A stretch of DNA of 24,412 nucleotides from Pusillimonas sp. UBA6240. Lineage in GTDB: Bacteria; Pseudomonadota; Gammaproteobacteria; Burkholderiales; Burkholderiaceae_B. Numbering within the stretch: position 1 is the stretch's first letter; every line of letters begins with the position of its first letter. The stretch covers positions 5,662-30,073 of the forward strand of contig DJWC01000061.1 of NCBI GenBank assembly GCA_002441445.1. Reading direction: 5' to 3'. The translations under genes and the position numbers were made by a program. The notes under the pieces were generated by a model. That model saw nothing but the letters and a program-made list of their open reading frames with translations. It made no database searches and was not told the DNA's origin. This document shows positions 1 to 8,283 of this stretch, piece after piece.

Positions 1-741
1 CTGGACGCCATCATCAAGGTCAGCGACGGGGTCATGGTGGCGCGCGGCGACCTGGGGGTCGAGGTGGGCGACGCCCGGCTGGTGGGCATACAGAAGCGCA
101 TCATCCAACATGCCCGCACGCACAACAAGGTGGTGATCACCGCCACGCAGATGATGGAATCCATGATCAACAGCCCCATGCCCACGCGGGCCGAGGTCTC
201 TGACGTGGCCAATGCCGTGCTGGACTACACGGACGCGGTCATGCTGTCGGCCGAAAGCGCGTCGGGGCAATATCCGGTCGAAGCCGTGGCCGCCATGGCG
301 CGCGTCTGCCTGGGGGCCGAACGCGAGCCCACCTCGACGCGCTCGCAGCACCGCCTGGGCGAAACCTTCACGCGCTGCGACGAAACCATCGCCCTGGCGT
401 CCATGTATGCCGCAAACCACTTCCCCGGCGTCAAGGCCATCATCAGCCTGACGGAAAGCGGCCACACGCCGCTGATCATGTCGCGCATACGGTCGGGGGT
501 GCCGATTTATTGCTATACCCGCCACCCCGCCACGCAGCGGCGCGCCGCCATGTTCCGCGGCGTCTACACCGTGCCCTTCGATGCGTCCAGGATAGACCCG
601 GCGCAGCTCAGCGACCAGGCCATAGAAAAGCTCAAGGAGCAATCGCTGCTGAAAAAGGGCGACTGGGTCATCCTGACCAAGGGCGATTACTACAGCAACA
701 GCGGCGGCACCAACGGCATGAAGATCCTGAAAGTGCGTTGA
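1..741 (+). CDS. pykA: Pyruvate kinase, C-terminal part (start lies before the window)
   Basis: Last enzyme of glycolysis: phosphoenolpyruvate + ADP to pyruvate + ATP, in the cytoplasm. The frame is open from base 1, so about 246 C-terminal residues of a roughly 480-residue protein are present. Visible are the active-site stretch VSDGVMVARGDLGVEV, the ITATQMMESM segment and MLSAESASGQYP of the TIM barrel. The C-terminal regulatory domain follows, with TESGHTPLIMSRIRSGVPIY and the closing GDWVILTKGD...GGTNGMKIL. The C-domain resembles PykA-type enzymes, which are activated by AMP or sugar phosphates rather than fructose-1,6-bisphosphate; that assignment is an inference. The upstream substrate- and Mg-binding half is not in the window. 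The gene ends with TGA at 739-741. A 114-base gap separates it from maf, and I see no convincing terminator there. Confidence 0.96.
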   Translation: MDAIIKVSDGVMVARGDLGVEVGDARLVGIQKRIIQHARTHNKVVITATQMMESMINSPMPTRAEVSDVANAVLDYTDAVMLSAESASGQYPVEAVAAMARVCLGAEREPTSTRSQHRLGETFTRCDETIALASMYAANHFPGVKAIISLTESGHTPLIMSRIRSGVPIYCYTRHPATQRRAAMFRGVYTVPFDASRIDPAQLSDQAIEKLKEQSLLKKGDWVILTKGDYYSNSGGTNGMKILKVR

Positions 742-855
742 TGCTTCGGCGTTAGAAGGCGTCCGCATGGGCGCGCAAACAGTCTTCCATCAAGGCGCGC
801 AGCGCGGTCGCGGGTCGCCGTCCCGCGGTTCGCGCGGTTTCAACCATTGATCGAT

Positions 856-1467
856 ATGAATCTACCTTGTATCTACCTGGCCTCGGCCAGCCCGCGCCGG
901 CACGAGCTGCTGCTGCAAATAGGCGTATCGCACGAAATACTGCGCGTGCCCGCGCCCGCCGGCGAAGACGAGCCGCGCCTGCCGGGCGAGCCGGCGGACA
1001 TCTATGTGCGGCGCACCGCGCGCGATAAGGCCTTGCGGGCGCGGCGCTGGGTGGACGGCGGCGCGGCCGCCGGCGGCGAGCCGCTGGACCCTGCGCGCCC
1101 CATTCTGTCGGCGGATACCACCGTCATACTCGATGGCGACATCCTCGGCAAGCCGGCCGATGCCGAGGACGCGGCCGCCATGCTGGCGCGCCTCTCGGGC
1201 CGCCGCCATGCCGTGCACACCGCCATCGCGCTGTCGCGCGGCGCGCAATTGCTGGAAGACGTGTCCATCACCGAAGTGCGCTTCAAGCGCCTGTCGGCGG
1301 AAGAAATCCGGGCCTACTGCGCCAGCGGGGAACCCATGGGCAAGGCGGGAGCCTATGGCATACAAGGGCTGGCGGGCCTGTTCGTGAAGCATATTTCCGG
1401 CAGCTATACCGGCGTCATGGGCTTGCCGGTTTTCGAGACCGGGCGGCTGCTGCAATCCGCCGCCTGA
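856..1467 (+). CDS. maf: Maf-family nucleoside triphosphate pyrophosphatase (YhdE type, dTTP/UTP)
   Basis: Predicted housecleaning enzyme that hydrolyses dTTP, UTP or modified nucleotides to the monophosphate and pyrophosphate. The protein is 203 residues, close to the usual family length of about 190-200. It opens with the signature YLASASPRRHELL (nucleotide and phosphate binding). It continues with ILSADTTVILDG, GKPADAEDAAAML and, near the end, GKAGAYGIQGLAGLFV and SYTGVMGLP, which match the YhdE branch rather than the YceF (7-methyl-GTP) branch. The start used is ATG 856. An in-frame TTG at 847 would add three residues, and neither has a clear ribosome binding site. A short GC-rich inverted repeat (809-814 with 822-827) lies in the leader. 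It stands between pykA and a convergent CoA-transferase gene, with no operon partner in sight. Confidence 0.93.
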   Translation: MNLPCIYLASASPRRHELLLQIGVSHEILRVPAPAGEDEPRLPGEPADIYVRRTARDKALRARRWVDGGAAAGGEPLDPARPILSADTTVILDGDILGKPADAEDAAAMLARLSGRRHAVHTAIALSRGAQLLEDVSITEVRFKRLSAEEIRAYCASGEPMGKAGAYGIQGLAGLFVKHISGSYTGVMGLPVFETGRLLQSAA

Positions 1468-1545
1468 GGGCGGAATAGCGCGGCCCGGGCCCCGCGTCCA
1501 TCCACGGCGCCCGGCCTTGAACCGGCCATGCGTCGCCGATGCCGT

Positions 1546-2778
1546 TCAGGCCGCGGGACGCGGGCCGGCCTCCTGGACCACGCCCTCTTCCACGAAAGCG
1601 TCTATCTGTTCCTGTGAATAGCCGTACTCCACCAACAGCTCGCGCGTATGCTCGCCCAGCATGGGCGCGTGCCTGCGGATCTGGGTGGGCGTGGCGGAAA
1701 AATGGACCGGGCAGCCCAATGCCCGGGTGGGGCCGGCCTGGGGATGGACCAGATCCACCACCATATTGCGCGCCCGCACCTGCGGATGCGTGAGCGCCTG
1801 CTCCATATTGTTTACCGGTCCCACGGGCACGCCGGCCTTGTCGAAGGCTTCCAGCCAGTGCGCCTGGCTGCGCGTTTTCAGGACGGCTTCAATCTCCGCG
1901 GTCAGGCTGGAAAGATTTTCCATGCGCGCCGTATTGGTGGCATAGCGCGGGTCGTCGCGCCATTCAGGGTGGCCCAGCACCTGGGCGATGCGTTCCCAAT
2001 TGGCCTGGTTCGCGCCGCCGATGTTGATCCACCCGTCGCTGGTGGGGAAGGCCTGGTACGGAGCCGTCAGCAAGTGGGCGGAACCCGTGGGCCCGGGCGA
2101 TATGCCGGTGGCGAAATACATGGCGGCATGCCAGTAGGTTTGCTGCAGGGCGGCCTCCATGAGCGAGGTATCGACGATCTGCCCCTGGCCGGTCTTCAGC
2201 TTGTGGACGTAGGCGGCCACGATGCCTGTGACGGCCAGTATGCCGGCATTGATGTCGGCGATGGAATTGCCCGTCTTGACGGGCGGGCGGCCCGGCTCGC
2301 CGGTGATGGACATCAAGCCCGAGAAGCCCTGCGCGATCAGGTCGAAGCCGGCCTTGTCGCCATAGGGGCCGTCGCGCCCATAGCCCGACACGGCGCAGTA
2401 GATCAGGCCGGGGTTGACGCGCGAGAGTACCTCGTAGCCCAGTCCCAGTTTTTCCAGCGTGCCGCGGCGGTAGTTTTCGGTGAGCACATCGGCGCTTTTC
2501 ACCATGCGCAGCAGAATCTCGCGCCCTTGCGGCGCTTTCAGGTTCAGGGCGATGCCCCGCTTGTTGCGGTTCAATATCATGAAGGGCGCGGAGACGCCGT
2601 TGACCAAGGGCTCTCTGTAGCCGCGCGAGTCGTCGCCCCCCGGCAGCTTTTCCACCTTGATGACGTCGGCGCCCATGTCGGCCAGCATCATGCCGCAGGT
2701 GGGGCCGGCCATGATCTGGGCCAGCTCCAGGACACGCATGCCGGCCAGCGGGCCAGTGTGCTTGGTTTCAGGTTTCAT
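1546..2778 (-). CDS. Class III (CaiB/BaiF-type) CoA-transferase
   Basis: Predicted to move CoA from one acyl-CoA to a free carboxylic acid, as formyl-CoA, carnitine or succinyl-CoA:hydroxyacid CoA-transferases of this family do. The length of 410 residues is typical. Family features are LAGMRVLELAQIMAGP at residues 11-26, LADMGADVIKVEKLPGGDDSR at 32-52 (nucleotide-binding fold), NRNKRGIALNLK near 70-81 and ADVLTENYRRGTLEKLGL. The aspartate of IADINAG, residue 175, aligns with the catalytic Asp that carries the acyl-anhydride intermediate. It is the last gene of the minus-strand run and starts 40 bases after the crotonase gene, with GGGAA six bases before the ATG. With a transporter and a crotonase upstream, its natural job is probably to activate the imported acid. 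The substrate cannot be read from the sequence. Confidence 0.93.
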   Translation of the reverse strand: MKPETKHTGPLAGMRVLELAQIMAGPTCGMMLADMGADVIKVEKLPGGDDSRGYREPLVNGVSAPFMILNRNKRGIALNLKAPQGREILLRMVKSADVLTENYRRGTLEKLGLGYEVLSRVNPGLIYCAVSGYGRDGPYGDKAGFDLIAQGFSGLMSITGEPGRPPVKTGNSIADINAGILAVTGIVAAYVHKLKTGQGQIVDTSLMEAALQQTYWHAAMYFATGISPGPTGSAHLLTAPYQAFPTSDGWINIGGANQANWERIAQVLGHPEWRDDPRYATNTARMENLSSLTAEIEAVLKTRSQAHWLEAFDKAGVPVGPVNNMEQALTHPQVRARNMVVDLVHPQAGPTRALGCPVHFSATPTQIRRHAPMLGEHTRELLVEYGYSQEQIDAFVEEGVVQEAGPRPAA

Positions 2779-2818
2779 TGGAAATTCCCGTTTACGCAGG
2801 GCGCGCCGCCCCGCAAGC

Positions 2819-3598
2819 CTAGCGGCCGCTGAAGACCGGCTTGCGCTTGTCCAGAAAGGCCGCGTAGCCGGCGCGGAAGTCCTCGGTGTCGAAGCAATCG
2901 AAGCATTCTTCGTATTCGGCCGGCAAGATCGGCGTCGGATCGGCCAGGCGCCTGGCGAACTTTTTGTGCCAGCGCGCCACCAGCGGCGCGCCTTCGGCTA
3001 TGCGGGCCGCGGCCGCCTGGGCTTCGGCGGCGACATCCGCATCCGCCACCACGCGCGTGACCAGCCTTTTCTCCCTGGCTTCGGCGGCGCTGAAAATGCG
3101 CCCCTCCAGCAGGATTTCAAGCGCAGCGTCCACCCCGGCCAGCCGTATCAGCGGTTCCATTTCGCCATAAGCCATGACCAGGCCCAGGTTCTTGATGGGC
3201 GCGCCGAAGCGGCTGGATTCCCCGCATATGCGGATGTCGCAGGAGCCCGCGATCTCCAGGCCGCCCCCGACGCAAATGCCGTGGATCTGGGCCACCAGGG
3301 GATGGCGGCAATTGGCCAGCGCCCGCATGGTGGCATGCATGACTTTGCCGTACTCGATGGCCTGCGCCTTGTTGGCCCGTTCCGTGGAGAACTCCGCAAT
3401 GTCGTTGCCGGGGGAAAAGGACTTTTCCCCAGCGCCGCGCAAGATGATGCAGCGTATGCCGTCGTCCGCCGACAAGGCGTCTATGGTTTCGCCCAGCAGG
3501 CGCCACATGGGCTTGGTCAGGGCGTTGAGCTTTTCCGGCCGATTGAGCGTAACCGTGGCCACATGCCCCGCGCGCTCCTGGAGTATCAAATCGCTCAT
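2819..3598 (-). CDS. Crotonase-superfamily protein (enoyl-CoA hydratase/isomerase-like), non-canonical active site
   Basis: A 259-residue crotonase-fold protein, the normal length. It shows VTLNRPEKLNAL near residues 16-27 and the first oxyanion-hole stretch SFSPGNDIAEF at 60-70. The second oxyanion-hole loop is HGICVGGGLEIAGSCDIRI at 106-124. Glu115 matches the first catalytic glutamate (Glu144 of rat mitochondrial hydratase). The second catalytic glutamate (Glu164) is replaced by Ile135 in FGAPIKNLGL (codon 3196-3194), and the usual PGAGGTQRL loop is replaced by a stretch with YGEMEPL. Simple enoyl-CoA hydration is therefore doubtful; an isomerase, dehydratase, hydrolase or decarboxylase role is possible. 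Its ATG overlaps the stop of the upstream transporter gene by four bases (ATGA), so translation is probably coupled to that gene. The CoA-transferase follows. Confidence 0.9.
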   Translation of the reverse strand: MSDLILQERAGHVATVTLNRPEKLNALTKPMWRLLGETIDALSADDGIRCIILRGAGEKSFSPGNDIAEFSTERANKAQAIEYGKVMHATMRALANCRHPLVAQIHGICVGGGLEIAGSCDIRICGESSRFGAPIKNLGLVMAYGEMEPLIRLAGVDAALEILLEGRIFSAAEAREKRLVTRVVADADVAAEAQAAAARIAEGAPLVARWHKKFARRLADPTPILPAEYEECFDCFDTEDFRAGYAAFLDKRKPVFSGR

Positions 3599-5145
3599 TC
3601 CGCCGTCCTCGCTTTCGTCTTGCCATGGTCGCCGCCGTTGCGGCGCCCGCCGGCCATCCTGCGCAAACAGCGCAAGGTGAAAGGAATCAGCGGCCAGAAC
3701 AGCATCAGCAGCGCCAGCGTGGTGATGGTGCCCACCAGCGAATTGGACCAGAACACATGCAAGCCGGTGCCCGGGCCGAGCATGGACTGGCGGAAGGCGT
3801 CTTCCATGCGGTCGCCCAGCACCAGGGCCAGTATCATGGGCGCCAGCGGATAAGACAGCTTCTTGAGCACATAGCCGATGGCGCCGAACAGCAGCATGAA
3901 CCAGACATCCAGCATGGCGTTATGCACCGAATAGGCGCCGATGGCGCAGACCACGATGATGATGGGCGCGACGATGGCGAACGGGATGCGCAGGATGGCG
4001 GCAAACAGGGGCACGGTGCTGAGCACGATGATCAAGCCGACGAAATTGCCCAGATACATGCTGGCGATCAGCCCCCACACAAACTCCTTCTGCTCGACGA
4101 ACAGCAGGGGCCCGGGCTGCAAGCCCCATATCATCAGGCCGCCCAGCAGCACCGCGGCGGTCGCCGAACCCGGTATGCCCAGCGCCAGCATGGGCAGCAG
4201 CGCCGAGGTTCCCGATGCATGGGCCGCCGTCTCGGGCGCGATCACCCCTTCGATCTCGCCGGTGCCGAACTTGCTGCCGTTGCGCGAGAAACGCTGCGCC
4301 AGGCCATAGCCCATGAACGAGGCCGCGGTCGCGCCGCCCGGCGTGACCCCCATCCAGCAGCCCACCACGGTGCTGCGGATCAAGGTCATCCAGTAGCGCG
4401 GCATTTCGCGCCAGGTCTGCAGCACCACCCTCAGGTTGATCCTGCCGCTCTTGCCTTCGAACTTCAGGCCTTCCTCCATGCTGACCAGGATTTCGCCTAT
4501 CCCGAAAAGCCCGATGACCACCACCAGGAAATCAATGCCGCGCAGCAGTTCGGACCAGCCGAAAGTCATGCGCAGGCCGCCGCTGACGGTGTCCATGCCT
4601 ATGGCCGCGAGGCCGAAACCCAACATCATGGAAATGATGGTTTTGAACGGCGTCTTTTTGTCGGTGCCGACGAAGCTGCAGAATGTCAGCAGAAACACCG
4701 CAAAGAATTCCGGCGGCCCGAAGCGCAGCGCGAATTTGGACACCAGTGGCGCCAGAAAGGTGATCAGCAGCACGCCGGACAGGGCGCCGAAGAAGGACCC
4801 GGTGAAGGACGCGGTGAGCGCATTGCCGGCCTTGCCCTGCTGGGCCAGCGGGTAGCCGTCGAAGGTGGTGGCCACCGACGAGGTTTCCCCCGGTATGTTG
4901 AACAGTATGGAGGTGATGGCGCCCGCGAACAAAGAGCCCCAATAAATGCACGACAGCATGATGATGGCCGAGGTGGGCGGCATGGTGAAGGTCAGCGGCA
5001 GCAGTATCGCCACCCCGTTCGGCCCCCCTAGCCCAGGCAACACGCCGATGATCACGCCCAGAACCAGGCCGATGAACATCATGCCGATGTTGTACCAGCT
5101 CAGTACCGTGGAAAATCCATGAAACAAAGCGTTGAGTTCTTCCAC
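3595..5145 (-). CDS. Tripartite tricarboxylate transporter, large membrane subunit (TctA family)
   Basis: Main channel subunit of a secondary, binding-protein-dependent carboxylate importer in the inner membrane. It has 516 residues and about a dozen hydrophobic segments, as expected for TctA. The N-terminal family signature is clear: GLVLGVIIGVLPGLGGPNG near residues 26-44, followed by LFNIPGETSSVATTFDGYPLA near 81-101. A second copy of the theme appears mid-protein as GVTPGGATAA and LALGIPGSATAAVLLGG. The start is GTG at 5145-5143, chosen because AGGAG lies seven bases upstream (minus strand) and the signature would be too close to any later start. It is 22 bases downstream of the TctB-like gene and overlaps the crotonase start by four bases. 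The charged tail near the C-terminus is cytoplasmic by inference. Confidence 0.95.
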   Translation of the reverse strand: MEELNALFHGFSTVLSWYNIGMMFIGLVLGVIIGVLPGLGGPNGVAILLPLTFTMPPTSAIIMLSCIYWGSLFAGAITSILFNIPGETSSVATTFDGYPLAQQGKAGNALTASFTGSFFGALSGVLLITFLAPLVSKFALRFGPPEFFAVFLLTFCSFVGTDKKTPFKTIISMMLGFGLAAIGMDTVSGGLRMTFGWSELLRGIDFLVVVIGLFGIGEILVSMEEGLKFEGKSGRINLRVVLQTWREMPRYWMTLIRSTVVGCWMGVTPGGATAASFMGYGLAQRFSRNGSKFGTGEIEGVIAPETAAHASGTSALLPMLALGIPGSATAAVLLGGLMIWGLQPGPLLFVEQKEFVWGLIASMYLGNFVGLIIVLSTVPLFAAILRIPFAIVAPIIIVVCAIGAYSVHNAMLDVWFMLLFGAIGYVLKKLSYPLAPMILALVLGDRMEDAFRQSMLGPGTGLHVFWSNSLVGTITTLALLMLFWPLIPFTLRCLRRMAGGRRNGGDHGKTKARTAE

Positions 5146-5167
5146 TTGAGTTCTCCTGCTGCGAGTT

Positions 5168-5683
5168 TCAGTAGCCGAACAAGGCCGCTTCCAGCGGGCC
5201 TTTCGGCAGCGGTACCATGAACTGAATCTCGAACATCCAGAACAGCAGTACGTTCACGCCCACGCTGACCAGTATGGTCTTGAGCCAGCTTATTTTCCCC
5301 AGCAGGCGCATGAAGGCGCCTATGAACAATGCCGAGGCGACATAGATGCCGGCGAACTGGATGAGCAGCACATAGACGGCGGTGGGAAGCAGCACCAGCA
5401 GCACCAGCCTGAAGCGATCCCAGGTGACGAAGATTTCCCGGTTGCGCTGCTTGCCGAACAAGGCCTTGAGCAGCACCGCCGCGCCGGATATACAAAGTAT
5501 CAACCCCACATGGTAGGGGAAATACCCCGATTCCGGGCCGTCCACCGCCCAGGTGATGCCGATGCGCTGGTTGTCCACCATCATGACAATGCCGATGATG
5601 ATCACCACGGCGGCGGTGATCGCGTCCACGACGCTATACGACAGGCCTCTTGCGAACCCGCCCTGCGATTGCTTCCTTTCCAT
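5168..5683 (-). CDS. Tripartite tricarboxylate transporter, small membrane subunit (TctB family)
   Basis: Small integral membrane partner of the TctA-type subunit. It has 171 residues with four predicted membrane segments: roughly 20-37, 60-77, 95-120 and 134-155. The pattern YFPYHVGLILCISGAAVLL, a proline-rich loop followed by the second helix, is typical of the poorly conserved TctB family. It also matches by position, lying between the binding protein and TctA genes. The ATG at 5683-5681 has GGAG five bases upstream. The gap to the upstream binding-protein gene is only 15 bases, so the genes are almost certainly co-transcribed. No catalytic residues are expected. The family assignment rests on topology and gene order more than on sequence motifs. 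Confidence 0.92.
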   Translation of the reverse strand: MERKQSQGGFARGLSYSVVDAITAAVVIIIGIVMMVDNQRIGITWAVDGPESGYFPYHVGLILCISGAAVLLKALFGKQRNREIFVTWDRFRLVLLVLLPTAVYVLLIQFAGIYVASALFIGAFMRLLGKISWLKTILVSVGVNVLLFWMFEIQFMVPLPKGPLEAALFGY

Positions 5684-5698
5684 GGCTGCTCCCCGGGC

Positions 5699-6721
5699 TT
5701 ATTTCTTGGCCGCCAGGCCGGCTTCCTGCATCAGCGTCTTGTGGTTTTCCTCGTCCTTTTCCAGGAACTTCACAAAGTCCGCGCCGGTCCGGTAATCGCC
5801 CTTGAGCGCCTGCTTGGCCAGGTAGTCCTTCCATTCCTGGGTTTCGCTGACCTTCTTCAGCAAGTCGGCATAAAACGCGGCCTGCTCGGCGGTGGTCTTG
5901 GGCGGCAGGAAGAAGCCGCGCAGCATCTGATACTGGACGTCGTAGCCGGCTTCCTTGCAGGTGGGGATGTCGGCCCATGACTGCGTCTTGGTGACCTTGT
6001 CCTTGTAGACCATGCGCTCGTCCGAGAACACGCACAGCGCATTGACCTGGTCGGCGCGCCACTGGGCGATGTTTTCGCTGGGGTTGTTCACGTTCGAATC
6101 CGTATGCTTGCCGACCAGCTGCGTGGCGGCTTCGCCGCCGCTTTTATACGGCACATAGGTGAACTTGACGCCGGCGGCTTTTTCGAGCGCCACGGTGATG
6201 ATCTGGTCTTCCCGCTTGGCGCCCGTGCCGCCCATCTTGAATTTGCCCGGAGGCGCCGCCTTGACGGCTTTCAGATAGTCGCCCGCGGTCTTGTAGGGGT
6301 CTTGCGCGTTGGTCCAGAGCAGGAATTCGTCTTGCGCGATCATGGCGACGGGGTTCAGGTCGCGCCAGTTGAAAGGCAGATTCACGGCGATGGGCAGCGT
6401 GTAAATGGCGGAGAAAGCCACCATCAGCTTGTGCGGATCGCCGGCGGACTCCTTGGTGTCCATGATGCCCTCGGCGCCGCTGGCGCCGCCCTTGTTGAGC
6501 ACCAGCATGCTCTGCTTCATGAGCTTGTGCTTGAGGATGATGCTCTGGATGGTGCGCGCCATCTGGTCCGATGCGCCGCCCGCGCCGGCCGGCACGATCA
6601 CCTCTATCGGCTTGGTCGGTTCCCATGCGGCGTGCGCCGGCAGCATGGCCAGGCCGGCCATCGCGGCCAGTGACGACATAAGGTAAGTTTTCTTCGAAAG
6701 CCTGCGAACAGAATGCTTCAT
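5699..6721 (-). CDS. Tripartite tricarboxylate transporter substrate-binding protein (TctC/Bug family)
   Basis: Periplasmic solute-binding protein that delivers a carboxylate to the TctA/TctB-type channel. It has 340 residues with a signal peptide: a basic start (MKHSVRRLSKK), a hydrophobic core and probable cleavage after AHA near residue 31. The mature part begins with the Bug hallmark WEPTKPIEVIVPAGAGGASD, followed by the ligand-loop type NKGGASGAEG near 79-88 and YVPYKSGGEAATQLVG in the middle. Bug proteins usually bind di- or tricarboxylates, aromatic acids or amino acids through water-bridged contacts; this ligand is unknown. The ATG follows a strong ribosome binding site (GGAGGAGG, positions 6734-6727). 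That is stronger than those of the membrane subunits and fits the excess of binding protein usually needed. It is the first of the transporter genes and lies 132 bases after the aminotransferase gene. Confidence 0.95.
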   Translation of the reverse strand: MKHSVRRLSKKTYLMSSLAAMAGLAMLPAHAAWEPTKPIEVIVPAGAGGASDQMARTIQSIILKHKLMKQSMLVLNKGGASGAEGIMDTKESAGDPHKLMVAFSAIYTLPIAVNLPFNWRDLNPVAMIAQDEFLLWTNAQDPYKTAGDYLKAVKAAPPGKFKMGGTGAKREDQIITVALEKAAGVKFTYVPYKSGGEAATQLVGKHTDSNVNNPSENIAQWRADQVNALCVFSDERMVYKDKVTKTQSWADIPTCKEAGYDVQYQMLRGFFLPPKTTAEQAAFYADLLKKVSETQEWKDYLAKQALKGDYRTGADFVKFLEKDEENHKTLMQEAGLAAKK

Positions 6722-6750
6722 AACTGCCTCCTCCGGTTAGTGCTACGGAA

Positions 6751-6769
6751 GCGCCCCCTGCGGGGACGC
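6751..6769 (-). promoter_or_regulatory. Stem-loop between aminotransferase and transporter genes
   Basis: On the minus-strand RNA, GCGTCCCC can pair with GGGGGCGC around a three-base loop; the fourth pair is a G-U wobble that would be a C-A mismatch on the other strand. It stands 30 bases before the start of the binding-protein gene and is not followed by a T run. It could stabilise the transporter part of the message or attenuate read-through. A second inverted repeat with a six-base stem (GGCCTG/CAGGCC) lies directly after the aminotransferase stop at 6839-6852. Function is inferred only. Confidence 0.4.
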
Positions 6770-6853
6770 TGGTCATTCGAGCCTTCTTGCGGATACTGCC
6801 GGTCCTGTTTTTGTTCCCCCTTGGCGGACCTTGCACTGGCCTGTTGACAGGCC

Positions 6854-8068
6854 TTACGCGACCTTGACCCGTTTTTCCGAGCCGGACGCGCTCGATTGCG
6901 CGAGATGGTCCATCGCGGCCCGCACTCCCCCTTTCTGGTGCGGAACGCCGGCCAGTTCCAGGCCCATTTCTATGCCGGCCAGGGTGCCGCAGAGCGTCAG
7001 GTCGTTCAGATCGCCCAGGTGGCCGATGCGGAATACCTTGTCGGACAGCTTGCTGAGCCCCTGGCCCAGCGACATGTCGAAATGCGTCAGCACGGTCTTG
7101 CGGAAGGCGTCGGCGCTATGGCCTTCCGGCATCATGACCGCCGTCAGCGCGGCGCTGTATTCCTCGGGCTTCTTGCACAGGATTTCCAGGCCCCAGGCGC
7201 GCACGGCGGCGCGGGTGGCTTCGCCGAAGCGGCGATGGCGGGCGAATACATTGTCCAGCCCTTCGGCAAACAGCATTTCCAGCGCTTCATGCAGGCCGTA
7301 GAGCAGATTGGTGGCGGGCGTGTAGGGGAAATAGCCGGTGTGGTTGATGGCGATCATTTCCTTCCAGTCCCAGTACGAGCGGCGCAGCCCGGCGGTGTCG
7401 GACGCGGCCAGCGCCTTGGCGCTGATAGCGTTGAAGGACAGCCCCGGCGGCAGCATCAAGCCCTTCTGGGAGCCGGCCACCGTGACGTCCACCCCCCATT
7501 CATCGTGGCGGTAGTCGATGGAACCCAGGGACGATATCGTGTCCACCATGAGCAGCGCGGGATGCTTGCTGTGATCCATGGCCTGCCTGACCGCGCTGAT
7601 GCTGCTGGTCACGCCGGTGGCGGTTTCGTTATGGACCACGCAGACCGCCTTGATCCGATGCTGGCCGTCCGCCTGCAGGCGGGATTGGATCTGGGCGGCA
7701 TCGGCGCCATGGCGCCAGTCCCCTTCCAGGAACTCGACATCCAGGCCGAGCTTGACGGCCATTTTCTTCCAGAGCGTGGCGAAGTGGCCGGTTTCCGCCA
7801 TCAATACCTTGTCGCCGGGTGACAAGGTATTGACCAGCGCGGCTTCCCAGGCCCCCGTGCCGGATGCCGGATAGATGACGACATGGGATTCCGTCTTGAA
7901 GACTTTCTTCATGCCCGCCAGGACCGATTTGCCGAGCACGCCGAATTCGGGGCCGCGATGGTCTATGGTGACATTGTCGATGGCGCGCAAAACACGATCG
8001 GGCACATTGGTGGGGCCGGGAATCTGCAGGAAGTGGCGGCCGGCGGGATGCGAATGCAGTGGGATCAT
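6854..8068 (-). CDS. Serine-glyoxylate / alanine-glyoxylate type aminotransferase (PLP, class V)
   Basis: Predicted to transfer an amino group from serine (or alanine) to glyoxylate, giving glycine and hydroxypyruvate (or pyruvate). The 404-residue protein fits the class V, small-subunit SgaA/AGT family. The start IPLHSHPAGRHFLQIPGPTNVP carries the family's PGPTNVP signature. PASGTGAWEAAL (residues 67-78) binds the PLP phosphate. VDTISSLGS includes the cofactor-contacting Asp176, and AGSQKGLMLPPGL contains the PLP lysine, Lys202. The reading frame stays open further upstream, but ATG 8068 is the right start: GGAG sits eight bases before it and homology begins there. A palindromic operator lies 18-31 bases upstream and a plausible promoter just beyond. 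It heads the minus-strand operon with the transporter. The divergent partner is a 2-hydroxyacid dehydrogenase whose product could be its substrate. Confidence 0.93.
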   Translation of the reverse strand: MIPLHSHPAGRHFLQIPGPTNVPDRVLRAIDNVTIDHRGPEFGVLGKSVLAGMKKVFKTESHVVIYPASGTGAWEAALVNTLSPGDKVLMAETGHFATLWKKMAVKLGLDVEFLEGDWRHGADAAQIQSRLQADGQHRIKAVCVVHNETATGVTSSISAVRQAMDHSKHPALLMVDTISSLGSIDYRHDEWGVDVTVAGSQKGLMLPPGLSFNAISAKALAASDTAGLRRSYWDWKEMIAINHTGYFPYTPATNLLYGLHEALEMLFAEGLDNVFARHRRFGEATRAAVRAWGLEILCKKPEEYSAALTAVMMPEGHSADAFRKTVLTHFDMSLGQGLSKLSDKVFRIGHLGDLNDLTLCGTLAGIEMGLELAGVPHQKGGVRAAMDHLAQSSASGSEKRVKVA

Positions 8069-8085
8069 GTCATGCTCCAGGCAAA

Positions 8086-8101
8086 ATTTGGTATACAAAA
8101 T
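8086..8101. promoter_or_regulatory. Predicted GntR/FadR-type operator upstream of the aminotransferase
   Basis: ATTTGGTATACAAAAT is a 16-base palindrome with a single mismatched pair, centred on GTATAC. It fits the t.GTa-tAC.a pattern that FadR-subfamily repressors bind. It lies between the predicted promoter and the ATG at 8068. Its first 14 bases occur again, inverted, at 8284-8297. A repressor bound here would block transcription of the aminotransferase-transporter operon. Binding by the adjacent regulator is inferred. Confidence 0.7.
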
Positions 8102-8115
8102 ACAAACCTTGGGTA

Positions 8116-8144
8116 ATAATAAGCACCAATATGCGGAAACGCAA
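8116..8144 (-). promoter_or_regulatory. Possible sigma-70 promoter for the aminotransferase-transporter operon
   Basis: On the minus strand, TTGCGT (8144-8139) and TATTAT (8121-8116) are separated by exactly 17 bases. The -10 box matches five of six consensus bases and the -35 box three of six. Transcription would begin near 8109, just upstream of the operator at 8086-8101, a good arrangement for repression by roadblock. Predicted by eye only. Confidence 0.45.
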
Positions 8145-8283
8145 GCAAAATTTTTGGCTGCGCGACGAGTGCGCGTCATCCGCGAGGCAAGTAAAATATG
8201 CGTGCCGGACGCGGCCGCAGATACGCGGGCCGGCTTGCACCGCGCCTCCGCGTAGGTGCGCTATTCCGGCTATGCCGCAAGGA

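Noticed and set aside
809..827. GC-rich inverted repeat (CGCGGG/CCCGCG) between pykA and maf as a terminator
   Set aside because: The stem is six bases with a seven-base loop and no T run; such repeats are expected by chance at this GC content.
1459..1472. CCGCC/GGCGG hairpin over the maf stop codon
   Set aside because: Five-base stem inside GC-rich coding sequence and without a T tract; not distinguishable from chance.
6659..6721. Twin-arginine (Tat) export signal in the tripartite transporter binding protein
   Set aside because: It has an RR pair, but the following residues (LSKKTY) do not fit the RRxFLK consensus; an ordinary Sec signal explains it.
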